Part shown: piece by piece, positions 26,350 through 35,115 of the stretch | Numbering within the stretch: the stretch's first letter is position 1 | Layout of the letters: each line of letters opens with the position of its first letter | Source: Acetoanaerobium pronyense | GTDB taxonomy: Bacteria > Bacillota > Clostridia > Peptostreptococcales > Filifactoraceae | Length of the DNA: 64,000 nucleotides | Direction of reading: 5' to 3' | Assembly: GCF_017874355.1 (NCBI RefSeq) | Contig: NZ_JAGGLI010000008.1 | Span: 27,439 to 91,438 of the forward strand | Program-made: the position numbers and the translations under genes | The notes under the pieces: generated by a model | Database searches by the model: none | Told to the model about the DNA's origin: nothing | The model's input: only the letters and a program-made list of their open reading frames with translations

Positions 26350-27504
26350 ATGTCAGATAAAAAAAATATTCTAATAGTCCCCTCGTTTTTAGCCGATACT
26401 TACTCTAATATAGAAGATATATATGTAAGAATGTCAAAAGATCTTAGAGGTGAATTTAGATTCATTTGGCTTGTAAGAGATCCACTTAGTTCAAAAGAAA
26501 GATATAAAAATGAAGAAAATAGGGGTAAGATATTAAAAACGAGATACGTAGAAAATCTTGAAAATATAGGGATAAAAGTAATAGAGAGAGAAATATCTAG
26601 ATTTAATTTTTTTAAAAATTTTTCAATATTCAAAAAAATATTCAAAAATTACTCTATAGATGCTGTATACACTCACTTTGATTTTGAAAAATATTATGCC
26701 TGTTTTTTTGGAAAATTGTTTAGGAAAAAAGTTTTTTTCAACGAGCATATGTATTATGGTTCCAATAAACCTATTTTGCTAAAGACCCTTAGAACTTCAT
26801 TTGTAAATAATTTTACAGATGTGGTAATAGCAGTGTCTGGATTTGTTGGTATGAGTTTTAAACCATCAAAGACAAAAATACTTTATAATGCTATAGAAAT
26901 TCCTGATGAGGACAAAAGAGATAAAAAAGAACTGAAAAAACTTTTAAATGTACCTGAAGATTCGAAAGTGGTTCTTATGGTAGCCGCATTTAGGCCAATA
27001 AAAAGACATGATGTAGCACTTGAAATTGCAAAAAAAATAATTGAAAAAGAAGAAAATGTAACATTTGTTTTTACTGGAGGAGGAGAGACTCTAGAAGGAT
27101 ATCTTAAAGCAAAAAAAGAAATACAAGAAAAAGAAAGGATAATATTTACAGGACATGTAAATAACATAGAAGATTATTATCATATTGCTGATGTTAGTAT
27201 ATTGACCTCAGAATTTGAACCTTTTGGATATGCGGTAATTGAATCTATGGCTAGAAAAGTACCAGTTATTGCATTTTTAGGTACAGGGGGTCCGGCTGAA
27301 ATTATATCAGACAAAATTGATGGATACTTGGTTCCTAAAAATGACATTAATTTTTTCTCAGAAAGACTTGCTCTTCTTTTAAGAGAGGATACTTTAAGAG
27401 ATTTAATGGGACAAAGAGCAAGGGAATCAGTAATTAAAAGGTTTACCTATGAGACTTGGCTTAAAAATATATCTAATATATTTCATGAAGAATTAGATAA
27501 CTAA
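26350..27504 (+). CDS. Glycosyltransferase family 4 protein
   Basis: 384 residues. The start at ATG 26350 follows GAGGAG; the open frame extends upstream into the preceding gene but without similarity. The C-terminal half has VAAFRPIKRHDVALEIAKKI, TGGGETLEGYLK and SEFEPFGYAVIESMARKVPV, a good GT4 set with the Glu-x7-Glu motif. Probably adds one residue of the repeat unit. Confidence 0.87.
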   Translation: MSDKKNILIVPSFLADTYSNIEDIYVRMSKDLRGEFRFIWLVRDPLSSKERYKNEENRGKILKTRYVENLENIGIKVIEREISRFNFFKNFSIFKKIFKNYSIDAVYTHFDFEKYYACFFGKLFRKKVFFNEHMYYGSNKPILLKTLRTSFVNNFTDVVIAVSGFVGMSFKPSKTKILYNAIEIPDEDKRDKKELKKLLNVPEDSKVVLMVAAFRPIKRHDVALEIAKKIIEKEENVTFVFTGGGETLEGYLKAKKEIQEKERIIFTGHVNNIEDYYHIADVSILTSEFEPFGYAVIESMARKVPVIAFLGTGGPAEIISDKIDGYLVPKNDINFFSERLALLLREDTLRDLMGQRARESVIKRFTYETWLKNISNIFHEELDN

Positions 27505-27519
27505 AATGGAGGTGACTCT

Positions 27520-28662
27520 ATGGATAAAATAAAGATAGGTATTCTTTGTGCAAATTGTTATCCTCTTTTTGATACAAATAGTAAAGCTGGATTTGGAGGA
27601 GCCGAAGTAGATCTTTATAATCTGGGGATATATCTTGCTGAAAACTCTAAGTTTGAAGTAACATTTTATGTCGGAGATTTTGGACAAAATGAAAATATTA
27701 GATATATAGAAGATGTAAACTTAAAAAAAATAAAAATGTTTGGATGGACTAATAAAACCATCCTTCAAAAGATAATTTTTTATAGTAATCTTATAAAAGT
27801 CCTTTTAAGAAGTGAAGCAGATGTAATACTTACCGAAATGGCTAATGATATGGTAGGATGGGCAGGCCTCTTCTTTAAATCAATTAAAAAAAAGAGGTTT
27901 ATCCATAGACTGGCATCGGATAACGATGCTCTTTACGACGATAAAGCTGTATCAGGTAGATGGCTGACTCATAATCTATATAGTTTCGGTCTTAAAAAGG
28001 CAGATATTATATTTAGCCAAACCGAAAAACAAAAAAAACTTCTAAAAGAACATATGGGATTTGATAGCGAGGTAGTTCCAAATGGATTTCCATTTAAAGA
28101 AGTTAATACAAAAGAAAAGTCGTATATATTATGGGTGGGAAGAGCAGTTGAACTTAAAAGGCCAAAGCTTTTCATAGAGCTTGTTAAAGCTGTTCCTGAT
28201 AAGGATTTTTTAATGATAATGCCATTTGCAGGACAAGAAACACCAGATGGTTTTAAAGAAGAAATTCAAAAATGTATCTATGATGCGAAAAAATTAAATA
28301 ACTTTAAGTATATTGAGCATGTACCGTTTAAAGAAATTCAAACGTATTTTAATAAGGCAGCCTTACTTGTGAACACATCGGAGTATGAGGGTTTTCCAAA
28401 TACATTTATTCAGGCCTGTATAGGAAGTACCCCAATAGCATCATTAGATGTAAATCCAGATTCTTTTATCTCAAAAAATGAAGTAGGTATTTGTTGTGAT
28501 GGAGATATCAATAAGCTTATTGATTTTACTAATAATTTAAATGACAATAATATAAAATTGTATGGAGCTAACGCGAATAAATATTTTAAAGATAATCACA
28601 GCATTGAAGTGATGGGTAAACCATATGAAGAAGCAATTTTAAGCTTTTTTCCTAATCATTAA
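27520..28662 (+). CDS. Glycosyltransferase family 4 protein
   Basis: 380 residues. The N-terminal SKAGFGGAEVDLYNLGIYLA and the C-terminal ILWVGRAVELKRPKLFIELV and NTSEYEGFPNTFIQACIGST mark a GT4 enzyme; EGFPNTFIQ is a common variant of the donor-binding loop. The ATG at 27520 has GGAGGTGA at good spacing. Last glycosyltransferase of the cluster, followed by an 89-base gap and the flippase. Confidence 0.87.
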   Translation: MDKIKIGILCANCYPLFDTNSKAGFGGAEVDLYNLGIYLAENSKFEVTFYVGDFGQNENIRYIEDVNLKKIKMFGWTNKTILQKIIFYSNLIKVLLRSEADVILTEMANDMVGWAGLFFKSIKKKRFIHRLASDNDALYDDKAVSGRWLTHNLYSFGLKKADIIFSQTEKQKKLLKEHMGFDSEVVPNGFPFKEVNTKEKSYILWVGRAVELKRPKLFIELVKAVPDKDFLMIMPFAGQETPDGFKEEIQKCIYDAKKLNNFKYIEHVPFKEIQTYFNKAALLVNTSEYEGFPNTFIQACIGSTPIASLDVNPDSFISKNEVGICCDGDINKLIDFTNNLNDNNIKLYGANANKYFKDNHSIEVMGKPYEEAILSFFPNH

Positions 28663-28772
28663 AGTCATTAAGTACAGATATTTAAACCTATTATTTAAAT
28701 CACTATCCCAAGGCCTTGATTTATTAATAAGCAATTAATTTTCGTCATAAGATGAAGAATGTGGGTGAGATT

Positions 28773-30293
28773 ATGAGTAACAACATTAAAAAAGATGCAC
28801 TCTCATCATATACTAATTTATTCGTTTCTATACTAGCAGGGTTTATTGTAGTCCCTATAATAGAGTCGAATGTAGGAAAGAGTTATTTTGGGATATATCA
28901 GTTTATATTCACCTTAACGGCATATTCTGAGCTTATGACTATGGGACTTGGAAAAACAGTAGAGAGATATGTAGCCAAATTTTCGGTTGAAAAAAAGATA
29001 TCACAAGAAAGCTTAATGTTATCTATGGTTCTTTCTATATATATTGCTACCGCTCTAATATTTTTAATAGCTTCAGGAGTTATTTATATTCAGTTTGGAA
29101 ATATATTCAATTTCACTGGTGATGAACTATCTATTGCAAAAATATGTTTTATTATAGCAGCTATCAGTGCAGGTCTAAATATTCCAGCTTCAGTTTTCCA
29201 GTCGTTTCTTAGAGGAAAAGGAAAATATTCATTTGTTTTTAATATAGGGACGATACAAGTTGTTGCAAGACTTTTTCTTGTGGCTATATCATTAAATCTT
29301 GGTTATGGAATAATTTCAGTATTTATAATAGATACAGTTTTATTCCAAGGAGCTAATTTCGTATATATATTAAGGGCTATTAGCAAAAATAAAATAGAAT
29401 TACAACTTTTTAAATACGATAAAGAACTTTTTTCAGAGCTTTTTAAATATAGCTCTTTTGTATTTCTCGGAGGAATGGCTCAAACACTATACTGGAATAC
29501 TGACAATATAATCCTTGGAGTCTTTACAGATACTGAGACTATAGCTGAATATGCTCTAAGTCAAAGGCTTATAAATTATTTTTATAGGTATGGAACTGCA
29601 TTTTCAGGTCTTTTTTTACCGAAACTTATGGAGTATCATTGCATAGAAAATCAGAAGGACTCCAAAGAGATGATTGTTAAGCTCTTTACAAGAGGCTCTA
29701 GACATCAAGGGATACTCACATCTTTTGCTATGGTTAATTTTTTAATATTAGGAAGAGATTTCATAGCACTTTGGGTTGGAGATGGTTATCATATGACATA
29801 TATATACACAGTGATAATTTTAATTCCTTTTTGGCCAGTTCTTACTCAATCAACAGGCATAGAAGTACTTTATGCAATGAAAAAACATAAAATTAATACT
29901 ATTATATATTTTGGAAATGCAGTTATAAATGTAATTTCCACAATTTTTTTGGTTCAAATCATTGGTCCTATGGGTGCGGCTATATCTACAGGAGTAACTG
30001 TATTTATAGGATCATTTGTTCTTACAAATATATACTATAAGTATTTGCTTAATATGAAGCTTTCTGATTACTTCATTGAGGTTTTTGGAAAAAATCTTCT
30101 AGTTTCAGGGATTATACTAGTATATGGACATATACTTAATTTATGGATTACAGATGTTAATTTTTTGAATTTTACATCAAAAACACTAATGATAAATATA
30201 GTATGGATACCTGCAATACTTTTTATTTTGCTAGATTCATATGACAGAAAAGTATTTTATAAGATGTTAAAAATTAATAAACGTACCGTTTGA
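28773..30293 (+). CDS. Oligosaccharide flippase (Wzx-like, MOP superfamily)
   Basis: 506 residues and about 12-14 membrane helices. The first helices read LFVSILAGFIVVPIIESNVG and MTMGLGKTVERYVAKF, as in polysaccharide flippases. Internal LRGKGKYSFVFNIGTIQVVA and YTVIILIPFWPVLTQSTGIE are also typical. Start ATG 28773 has GGGTGAG upstream; the in-frame ATG at 28752 has none. Expected to move lipid-linked repeat units across the membrane before Wzy-type polymerisation. Confidence 0.9.
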   Translation: MSNNIKKDALSSYTNLFVSILAGFIVVPIIESNVGKSYFGIYQFIFTLTAYSELMTMGLGKTVERYVAKFSVEKKISQESLMLSMVLSIYIATALIFLIASGVIYIQFGNIFNFTGDELSIAKICFIIAAISAGLNIPASVFQSFLRGKGKYSFVFNIGTIQVVARLFLVAISLNLGYGIISVFIIDTVLFQGANFVYILRAISKNKIELQLFKYDKELFSELFKYSSFVFLGGMAQTLYWNTDNIILGVFTDTETIAEYALSQRLINYFYRYGTAFSGLFLPKLMEYHCIENQKDSKEMIVKLFTRGSRHQGILTSFAMVNFLILGRDFIALWVGDGYHMTYIYTVIILIPFWPVLTQSTGIEVLYAMKKHKINTIIYFGNAVINVISTIFLVQIIGPMGAAISTGVTVFIGSFVLTNIYYKYLLNMKLSDYFIEVFGKNLLVSGIILVYGHILNLWITDVNFLNFTSKTLMINIVWIPAILFILLDSYDRKVFYKMLKINKRTV

Positions 30294-30315
30294 AAACCAG
30301 AGTGAGGTGGTTATT

Positions 30316-31920
30316 TTGATTAAAAAAGGTTTTATTTCAATAACTATGATAGTAGTTATAGCTTTAGTAGCTATAACATTTTTTCTTATAGTAAATCAAG
30401 GTAAATCATCTCCTTCATCCATGAATGAAGTAGCTTTTCAAGAATCATTTGAGTATATTGTAAATCCCTATATGGGGGCTGTAGCTCCAGCGAAATATAG
30501 GACTAGGCAAGTAGATGGATCTTTAGTTACGGCATCCTATACATGGAGAGATATAGAGCTGGAAAAAGGAGTTTATGATTTCAGACAGGTTGAAAATGAC
30601 AATAATTTCTTTTACTGGACAAATGAGATGAATAATAACTATGTATTTATATTTCAAATGGACGTACCTAAACTTACTTGGGAGATAGGGTATGATCAAA
30701 TGGATATACCTCTTTGGCTCTATGAAGAGCTAAGACAAGAAGCTATAACGACTTATACTATCCTTCTCGAAGAAGCTGTAAAGGAAAAAGATAGAAATAA
30801 AATAAGAAGCTATACAAACAGCCTATATAAGATACAAAATGATGAAGAAATAATAGAAGATTTTAATGAAAAAGGAAATATTACAGCTGATATACCTGGA
30901 GTAGGAACCTTTTATAGATATTATCTTGAAACAAAAGACGGAGCTGAGATAAGGGGAGGATTCAGTCCTAATTATTCCAGTAAGTTAGTGATTGATTATC
31001 ACAGAAAAATAATGGAAACACTAGCGGAGCGTTATGATAATGAAGTGACCTATGCAGTAATCATGGGAAGTCTTGGCCACTGGGGAGAGATGCATACTCA
31101 TTATATCCAAGGAAGAGAAGAATCTGGAAGATATCCAGTGAAAGAAATAGCTCAGCAGTATGAAAATGTCTATGCTGAGGTTTTTGAAAATGTAATTATT
31201 TCTTCAAGATACCCAAGGGAGGTTGCAAAGGAAAATAATTTTGGACTTCATTCCCATTCTTTTGGAGACCATTTTAGTATATATGACCTTTATTTGGACC
31301 ATATCCAAAATGGATACACTGATTACTATACAAAAGATAAGCATCCTGGTATGCCGGAGTTCTGGAGAAACGCACCATCAGGGGGAGAGTTTCTTTATAC
31401 AGGAGACCAAAGATATCTCAAAGATGAAAATATTGAATCAACTATAAAGCAAGCAGAGGATACTCATCTCACTTGGTTTAATGAAGTGTGGTACGGTCTT
31501 GATGAAGAGACAGAAAAAAACCAAAATTATTTTTTTAGTAAGATAGGTTATAGATTTGTTCTTGATAAGGCAAGGTATTCTCCTTGGACTTCTCCCACAG
31601 GTCCAATAAATATTGAACTTTATATGCGAAATACAGGGACTGCTCCTTTTTACAAAGAGTGGGAAATTAGGGCTCTGCTTATAGACGAAAATAATGAGGT
31701 AAAGGCATCTTCCAAGTTAGGAAATATAAATGAATTGAAGGAAAAGGATGAAAAGATATATAAGGGAGATATTTTGCTTCCAAGAAATTTCCAATCTGGA
31801 GTATACACACTTAAGATAGGTATATTTGATCCTGAAAAAGATTCTCCTAGAATAAAACTTGCTATAAATAAACCAACCCAAGACTTTCTTTATAATTTGG
31901 GAGAGATTACGATAAGATAA
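30316..31920 (+). CDS. DUF4832 domain-containing exported protein, copy 1
   Basis: 534 residues. An N-terminal membrane segment (about residues 5-27) lacks a clear cleavage site, so it is probably a membrane-anchored extracellular protein. The body (about residues 40-440) has NPYMGAVAPAKYRTR, YTWRDIELEKGVYDF, GSLGHWGEMHTHYIQG and NAPSGGEFLYTGDQRYL, matching DUF4832/DUF4874 glycoside-hydrolase-like proteins of the TIM-barrel type. A beta-sandwich-like domain follows. TTG at 30316 is favoured by GAGGTGG 6 bases upstream. It shares roughly 60 percent identity by eye with the gene at 32361. A polysaccharide-processing role is inferred from fold and position. Confidence 0.8.
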   Translation: MIKKGFISITMIVVIALVAITFFLIVNQGKSSPSSMNEVAFQESFEYIVNPYMGAVAPAKYRTRQVDGSLVTASYTWRDIELEKGVYDFRQVENDNNFFYWTNEMNNNYVFIFQMDVPKLTWEIGYDQMDIPLWLYEELRQEAITTYTILLEEAVKEKDRNKIRSYTNSLYKIQNDEEIIEDFNEKGNITADIPGVGTFYRYYLETKDGAEIRGGFSPNYSSKLVIDYHRKIMETLAERYDNEVTYAVIMGSLGHWGEMHTHYIQGREESGRYPVKEIAQQYENVYAEVFENVIISSRYPREVAKENNFGLHSHSFGDHFSIYDLYLDHIQNGYTDYYTKDKHPGMPEFWRNAPSGGEFLYTGDQRYLKDENIESTIKQAEDTHLTWFNEVWYGLDEETEKNQNYFFSKIGYRFVLDKARYSPWTSPTGPINIELYMRNTGTAPFYKEWEIRALLIDENNEVKASSKLGNINELKEKDEKIYKGDILLPRNFQSGVYTLKIGIFDPEKDSPRIKLAINKPTQDFLYNLGEITIR

Positions 31921-31984
31921 ATTATATTAAACAAGAGCAAAGATGGAATTAAATTTATATTGTATTTTTAACCTAGTTGAGTAT

Positions 31985-32021
31985 AAAGGTGATACACAAT
32001 GAGTTGAAGTGTATCACCTTT
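31985..32021 (+). terminator. Terminator after DUF4832 copy 1
   Basis: A perfect 13-bp stem (AAAGGTGATACAC at 31985-31997, GTGTATCACCTTT at 32009-32021) follows the stop by 65 bases. The T-run is short, so termination may be partial. The rest of the 440-base gap holds the riboswitch and its promoter region. Confidence 0.7.
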
Positions 32022-32111
32022 TAAAATGTTAAAAAATTTTATTTTAAATTTAAATTAGTAAAATAACTTAAATTTCAATACTTGAAACAAAAATTTTATT
32101 TTATTTTTTAT

Positions 32112-32117
32112 TATAAT
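32112..32117 (+). promoter_or_regulatory. -10 element before the c-di-GMP riboswitch
   Basis: A perfect TATAAT lies about 95 bases upstream of the aptamer. The nearest TTGAAA (32082-32087) is 24 bases away, too far for a normal -35, so the -35 is uncertain. Confidence 0.4.
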
Positions 32118-32208
32118 GAGTCTTGTGGACTATTTTCAAGGCTAAAAATCTCTGGTAGTATTTAGTTACAAATTGGAAACAATTTTTAAAACAAAAAATT
32201 CAATGCAT

Positions 32209-32322
32209 TCATGAAAAAGGCAAACTTATTGAAAGATAAGGACGCAAAACCACGGATCTAAAGCAATACGCCAAGATAGCCGGGTTACCATGATGGAGCA
32301 GCTTATGCTGACATCTCTTTTT
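32209..32322 (+). ncRNA. c-di-GMP-I (GEMM) riboswitch with expression platform
   Basis: The aptamer (32209-32293) has all hallmark elements: a P1 helix (TCATG with CATGA), GGCAAAC, a GAAA tetraloop, GGACGCAAAACC, and the closing GCCGGGTTACC. It is followed by a short hairpin (CAGC-TTAT-GCTG with outer GATG/CATC, 32292-32315) and TCTTTTT, a possible terminator. The outer GATG overlaps the 3' side of P1, so ligand binding could weaken the hairpin (an ON switch); that direction is inferred. It controls the repeat-rich DUF4832 gene starting at 32361. Confidence 0.92.
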
Positions 32323-32360
32323 CAAATCTTGTGCATTTGGATTACGGAGGTGTTTTTTTA

Positions 32361-34874
32361 ATGTCGTTAGATTTTAAACCAGTTTTAAAAAAGATAGCTA
32401 CAGGTTTTCTGGCAGTTACGATGGTAATGACAAGCTTTTCTGGAGTTTTTGCTCAACCGGTAGAACCTCCTGTAATGAAGACTGTTAATTTTCAGGAGTC
32501 ATCAGATTATATGGTAAACCCTTATATGGGAGCAGTAGCCCCAGCTATGTATAGAACAAGACATGTGGAAGGAAGTCTAGTTACAGCATCCTATACATGG
32601 GGAGAGATAGAAAAAACTAAAGGTGTGTATGACTTCTCGGATGTAGAAGCTACAAACAATTACAACTATTGGATTCATGAAAAAAACAACAAATTAATGG
32701 TAATGTTTCATATGGATCTTCCTTTATTAAACAGAAATATAGGTTATGATCAAATGAATATTCCTCTATGGCTTTATAATGAGCTTAAGGATGAAGCAAG
32801 AGCAAATTATACAAAGCTTCTAAACGATGCAAAAGCAGCAGGAAATACTGCAAAGGTAAATGAATATACAGACGCACTTGACAAAATAAATAATGACCAA
32901 AGAGTAATAGATGAATTTAATAGAACAGCTTCAAAGGCTGCAAATATTCCTGGAGTAGGAACGTTTTACAGATATACTATGGATACAATACATGGTGTAG
33001 AGCATAGAGGAGGATTTAGTCCTAACTACTCAAGCCCTCTTCTTCTTGAATACCACAATAAAGCTCTACAAGCTATGGCTCAGAGATATGATAACTCAAA
33101 TACATATGCGGTAGTTATGGGAAGTCTTGGACACTGGGGAGAAATGCATACTTATTATATCCAAGGACAAAATGATGTAGGAAGGTATCCTAGAAAAGAG
33201 ATTTCATCAAAATATGAGCAAGCGTATGCAGACTATTTTAAAAATGTCCATGTAAGTATGAGAAATCCAAGACAAGTTGGAGTTACAAACAACTTCGGAC
33301 TTCATGCCCATTCATTTGGAGACAACAACAGTATATACAATCAATATATTAAAGAGTATCAAAATGGATATGTAGACTACTCAACTGGAGATAGTCATCC
33401 AGCGATGAGAGATTTCTGGAGAAATGCACCTTCAGGTGGAGAATTCCTTTACACTGGAGACCAGAGATTCTTAAGCAATAGTAATATAGAAAACACAATA
33501 CAACAAGCTAGAGACACATATCTTACTTGGTTTAATGAAGTATGGTATGGAATGAATGCAGAAACTACGAAAAATCTTAATTATTTTTACAGCAAAATAG
33601 GATACAGATTTGCAATAAAAAATGCTACATTTAATGAAACTGTAGAGGCTGGGCAGCCTATAAATCTTACAAGTACTTGGAGAAACTCAGGGACTGCTCC
33701 TTTCTATAAGAACTGGCCTATAGTTGCAGAGCTTAGAGATGCAAGCGGTCAGGTAGTATCCACATCAGTACTTAAAGATAGCGTTAGAAGCTTGTTCCCG
33801 AATACTGAAGAAACCTATGATTCATCTATAGTTACAGATGCAAATCTAGCTCCTGGAAACTATGATATGTTTGTAGGTATAGTTAATCCGGAAACTAATA
33901 AAGCAGAAATTAAACTAACAATTCAAGCTTTAGGACAAAATAATATGTATAAAATAGGAACAGTAGCAGTAGCTCCTTCAGTAATAGTACCACCGGTAGT
34001 TGAAGAGCCAATAATCGATGAACCAATAATTGACGAACCAATAATCGATGAACCAATAATCGATGAGCCAATCGATTCTCCGGATTACAATGTTACAGTA
34101 TATGGTGCAGACAGCCTTATGATATACTCTAATGATATTACTTCTCAGTATGCAGGAGTGATTAGAGATGCAAATGGAAGAGACATCACAAATGAAGAAC
34201 TTGTATGGTCAGTAAACGGAGTAAACGGAGTTAATGTAAGTCAAAGTGGATTACTTGAAGTAACCTCTAACGCTTCAGAAGGAACAGCAGTACTTTCTGC
34301 TCACATTAAAAATCATCCTTCAATTAAATTTGAAAAGATGGTAAGCTTGACTAAATTTAACCCACAACCGGCTCCAACACCAGAGCCAGAACCAACACCA
34401 GTGCCAGAACCAACACCAGTGCCAGAGCCAACACCAGTGCCAGAGCCAACACCAGAACCAACGCCAGTACCAGAACCAACGCCAGTACCAGAACCAACGC
34501 CAGAGCCAATTCAATACGATATGACGGTATACGGAGCTTCAAGTCTTCTTATCTATCCAAATGATATTACATCTCAGTATAGTGCAGTCCTTAGAGATTC
34601 AAGAGGAAGAGATGTAATGGATAAAGATATAGTATGGTCAGTAAGAGGAGTTAATGGTGTATCGGTTGACCAAAGAGGTCTGTTTACGGTAAAATCTAGT
34701 GCATCTGAAGGAACTGCAACAATAACTGCAGCTATGAGAGATGATTCTTCGGTTAAGTTTGAAATGCATGTAGAATTAAATAAATTTCAAGAAAATACAG
34801 TAACAAGACCAACAAAGCTAAGACCATCAAATAATTTTAAAGTGAATAACAAATTTAACAGATCTAGAAGATAA
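32361..34874 (+). CDS. Secreted DUF4832 protein with Pro-rich stalk and two Ig-like modules
   Basis: 837 residues. A signal peptide (about residues 1-31, ending VFA before Gln) is followed by a DUF4832 region (about residues 40-550) closely related to the previous gene: NPYMGAVAPAMYRTR, GSLGHWGEMHTYYIQG, NAPSGGEFLYTGDQRFL. Then come a Pro-Ile-Ile-Asp-Glu repeat linker, an Ig-like module of about 90 residues (TVYGADSLMIYSNDITSQYA), a Pro-Glu-Pro-Thr-Pro repeat stalk, a second copy of the module (TVYGASSLLIYPNDITSQYS) and a basic tail ending in Arg-Ser-Arg-Arg. The ATG at 32361 has GGAGGTG. No sortase motif or SLH domain was seen. Control by c-di-GMP suggests a biofilm or surface polysaccharide role. 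Confidence 0.88.
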   Translation: MSLDFKPVLKKIATGFLAVTMVMTSFSGVFAQPVEPPVMKTVNFQESSDYMVNPYMGAVAPAMYRTRHVEGSLVTASYTWGEIEKTKGVYDFSDVEATNNYNYWIHEKNNKLMVMFHMDLPLLNRNIGYDQMNIPLWLYNELKDEARANYTKLLNDAKAAGNTAKVNEYTDALDKINNDQRVIDEFNRTASKAANIPGVGTFYRYTMDTIHGVEHRGGFSPNYSSPLLLEYHNKALQAMAQRYDNSNTYAVVMGSLGHWGEMHTYYIQGQNDVGRYPRKEISSKYEQAYADYFKNVHVSMRNPRQVGVTNNFGLHAHSFGDNNSIYNQYIKEYQNGYVDYSTGDSHPAMRDFWRNAPSGGEFLYTGDQRFLSNSNIENTIQQARDTYLTWFNEVWYGMNAETTKNLNYFYSKIGYRFAIKNATFNETVEAGQPINLTSTWRNSGTAPFYKNWPIVAELRDASGQVVSTSVLKDSVRSLFPNTEETYDSSIVTDANLAPGNYDMFVGIVNPETNKAEIKLTIQALGQNNMYKIGTVAVAPSVIVPPVVEEPIIDEPIIDEPIIDEPIIDEPIDSPDYNVTVYGADSLMIYSNDITSQYAGVIRDANGRDITNEELVWSVNGVNGVNVSQSGLLEVTSNASEGTAVLSAHIKNHPSIKFEKMVSLTKFNPQPAPTPEPEPTPVPEPTPVPEPTPVPEPTPEPTPVPEPTPVPEPTPEPIQYDMTVYGASSLLIYPNDITSQYSAVLRDSRGRDVMDKDIVWSVRGVNGVSVDQRGLFTVKSSASEGTATITAAMRDDSSVKFEMHVELNKFQENTVTRPTKLRPSNNFKVNNKFNRSRR
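34005..34076 (+). repeat. 15-bp tandem repeats (Glu-Pro-Ile-Ile-Asp)
   Basis: About five near-identical copies of a 15-bp unit (GAACCAATAATCGAT with single-base variants) encode an acidic Pro-rich linker before the first Ig-like module. Confidence 0.9.
34372..34509 (+). repeat. 12/18-bp tandem repeats (Pro-Glu-Pro-Thr-Pro stalk)
   Basis: A long array of 12- and 18-bp units (such as CCAGAACCAACACCAGTG) encodes the Pro-Glu-Pro-Thr-Pro-Val stalk between the two Ig-like modules. Copy-number change would be in frame. Confidence 0.9.
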
Positions 34875-34952
34875 TTAAAGACAAAAGTCTCATCAATTAA
34901 AGCAGTTGAAAATTGCCTATAAGACATGAGAAGCTTGCTTAATTAATAATAG

Positions 34953-34985
34953 AAAGGCAGATGCATAGCATCTGTCTTTTTATCT
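34953..34985 (+). terminator. Terminator after the DUF4832/Ig gene
   Basis: A stem of GGCAGATGC with GCATCTGTC (34956-34976), 3-base loop, is followed by TTTTTAT. It closes the polysaccharide region; the rest of the gap to 35115 has no other clear element. Confidence 0.75.
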
Positions 34986-35115
34986 TTGGCTTAATACTTT
35001 CTGTTTAGTATGATATATTATAAATAGTTGAGAATTAAAGTGAAAATATATGCTTAATTAAAGTGAGTTTATTTCTAAAGCTATAATTTCCAATTTTAGT
35101 TAGGAGTATAGATTA

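Noticed and set aside
32081..32117. TTGAAA and TATAAT as a full promoter before the c-di-GMP riboswitch
   Set aside because: The spacing is 24 bases, too long for a normal sigma-A promoter; only the -10 is reported, with low confidence.
34005..34509. The regular repeats as a possible CRISPR array
   Set aside because: Units are 12-18 bp, contiguous without spacers, and are translated in frame as Pro-rich linkers.
34320..34542. Trp- or Leu/Val-rich open frames antisense to the Pro-rich stalk
   Set aside because: They are artefacts of the repeat array read on the other strand.
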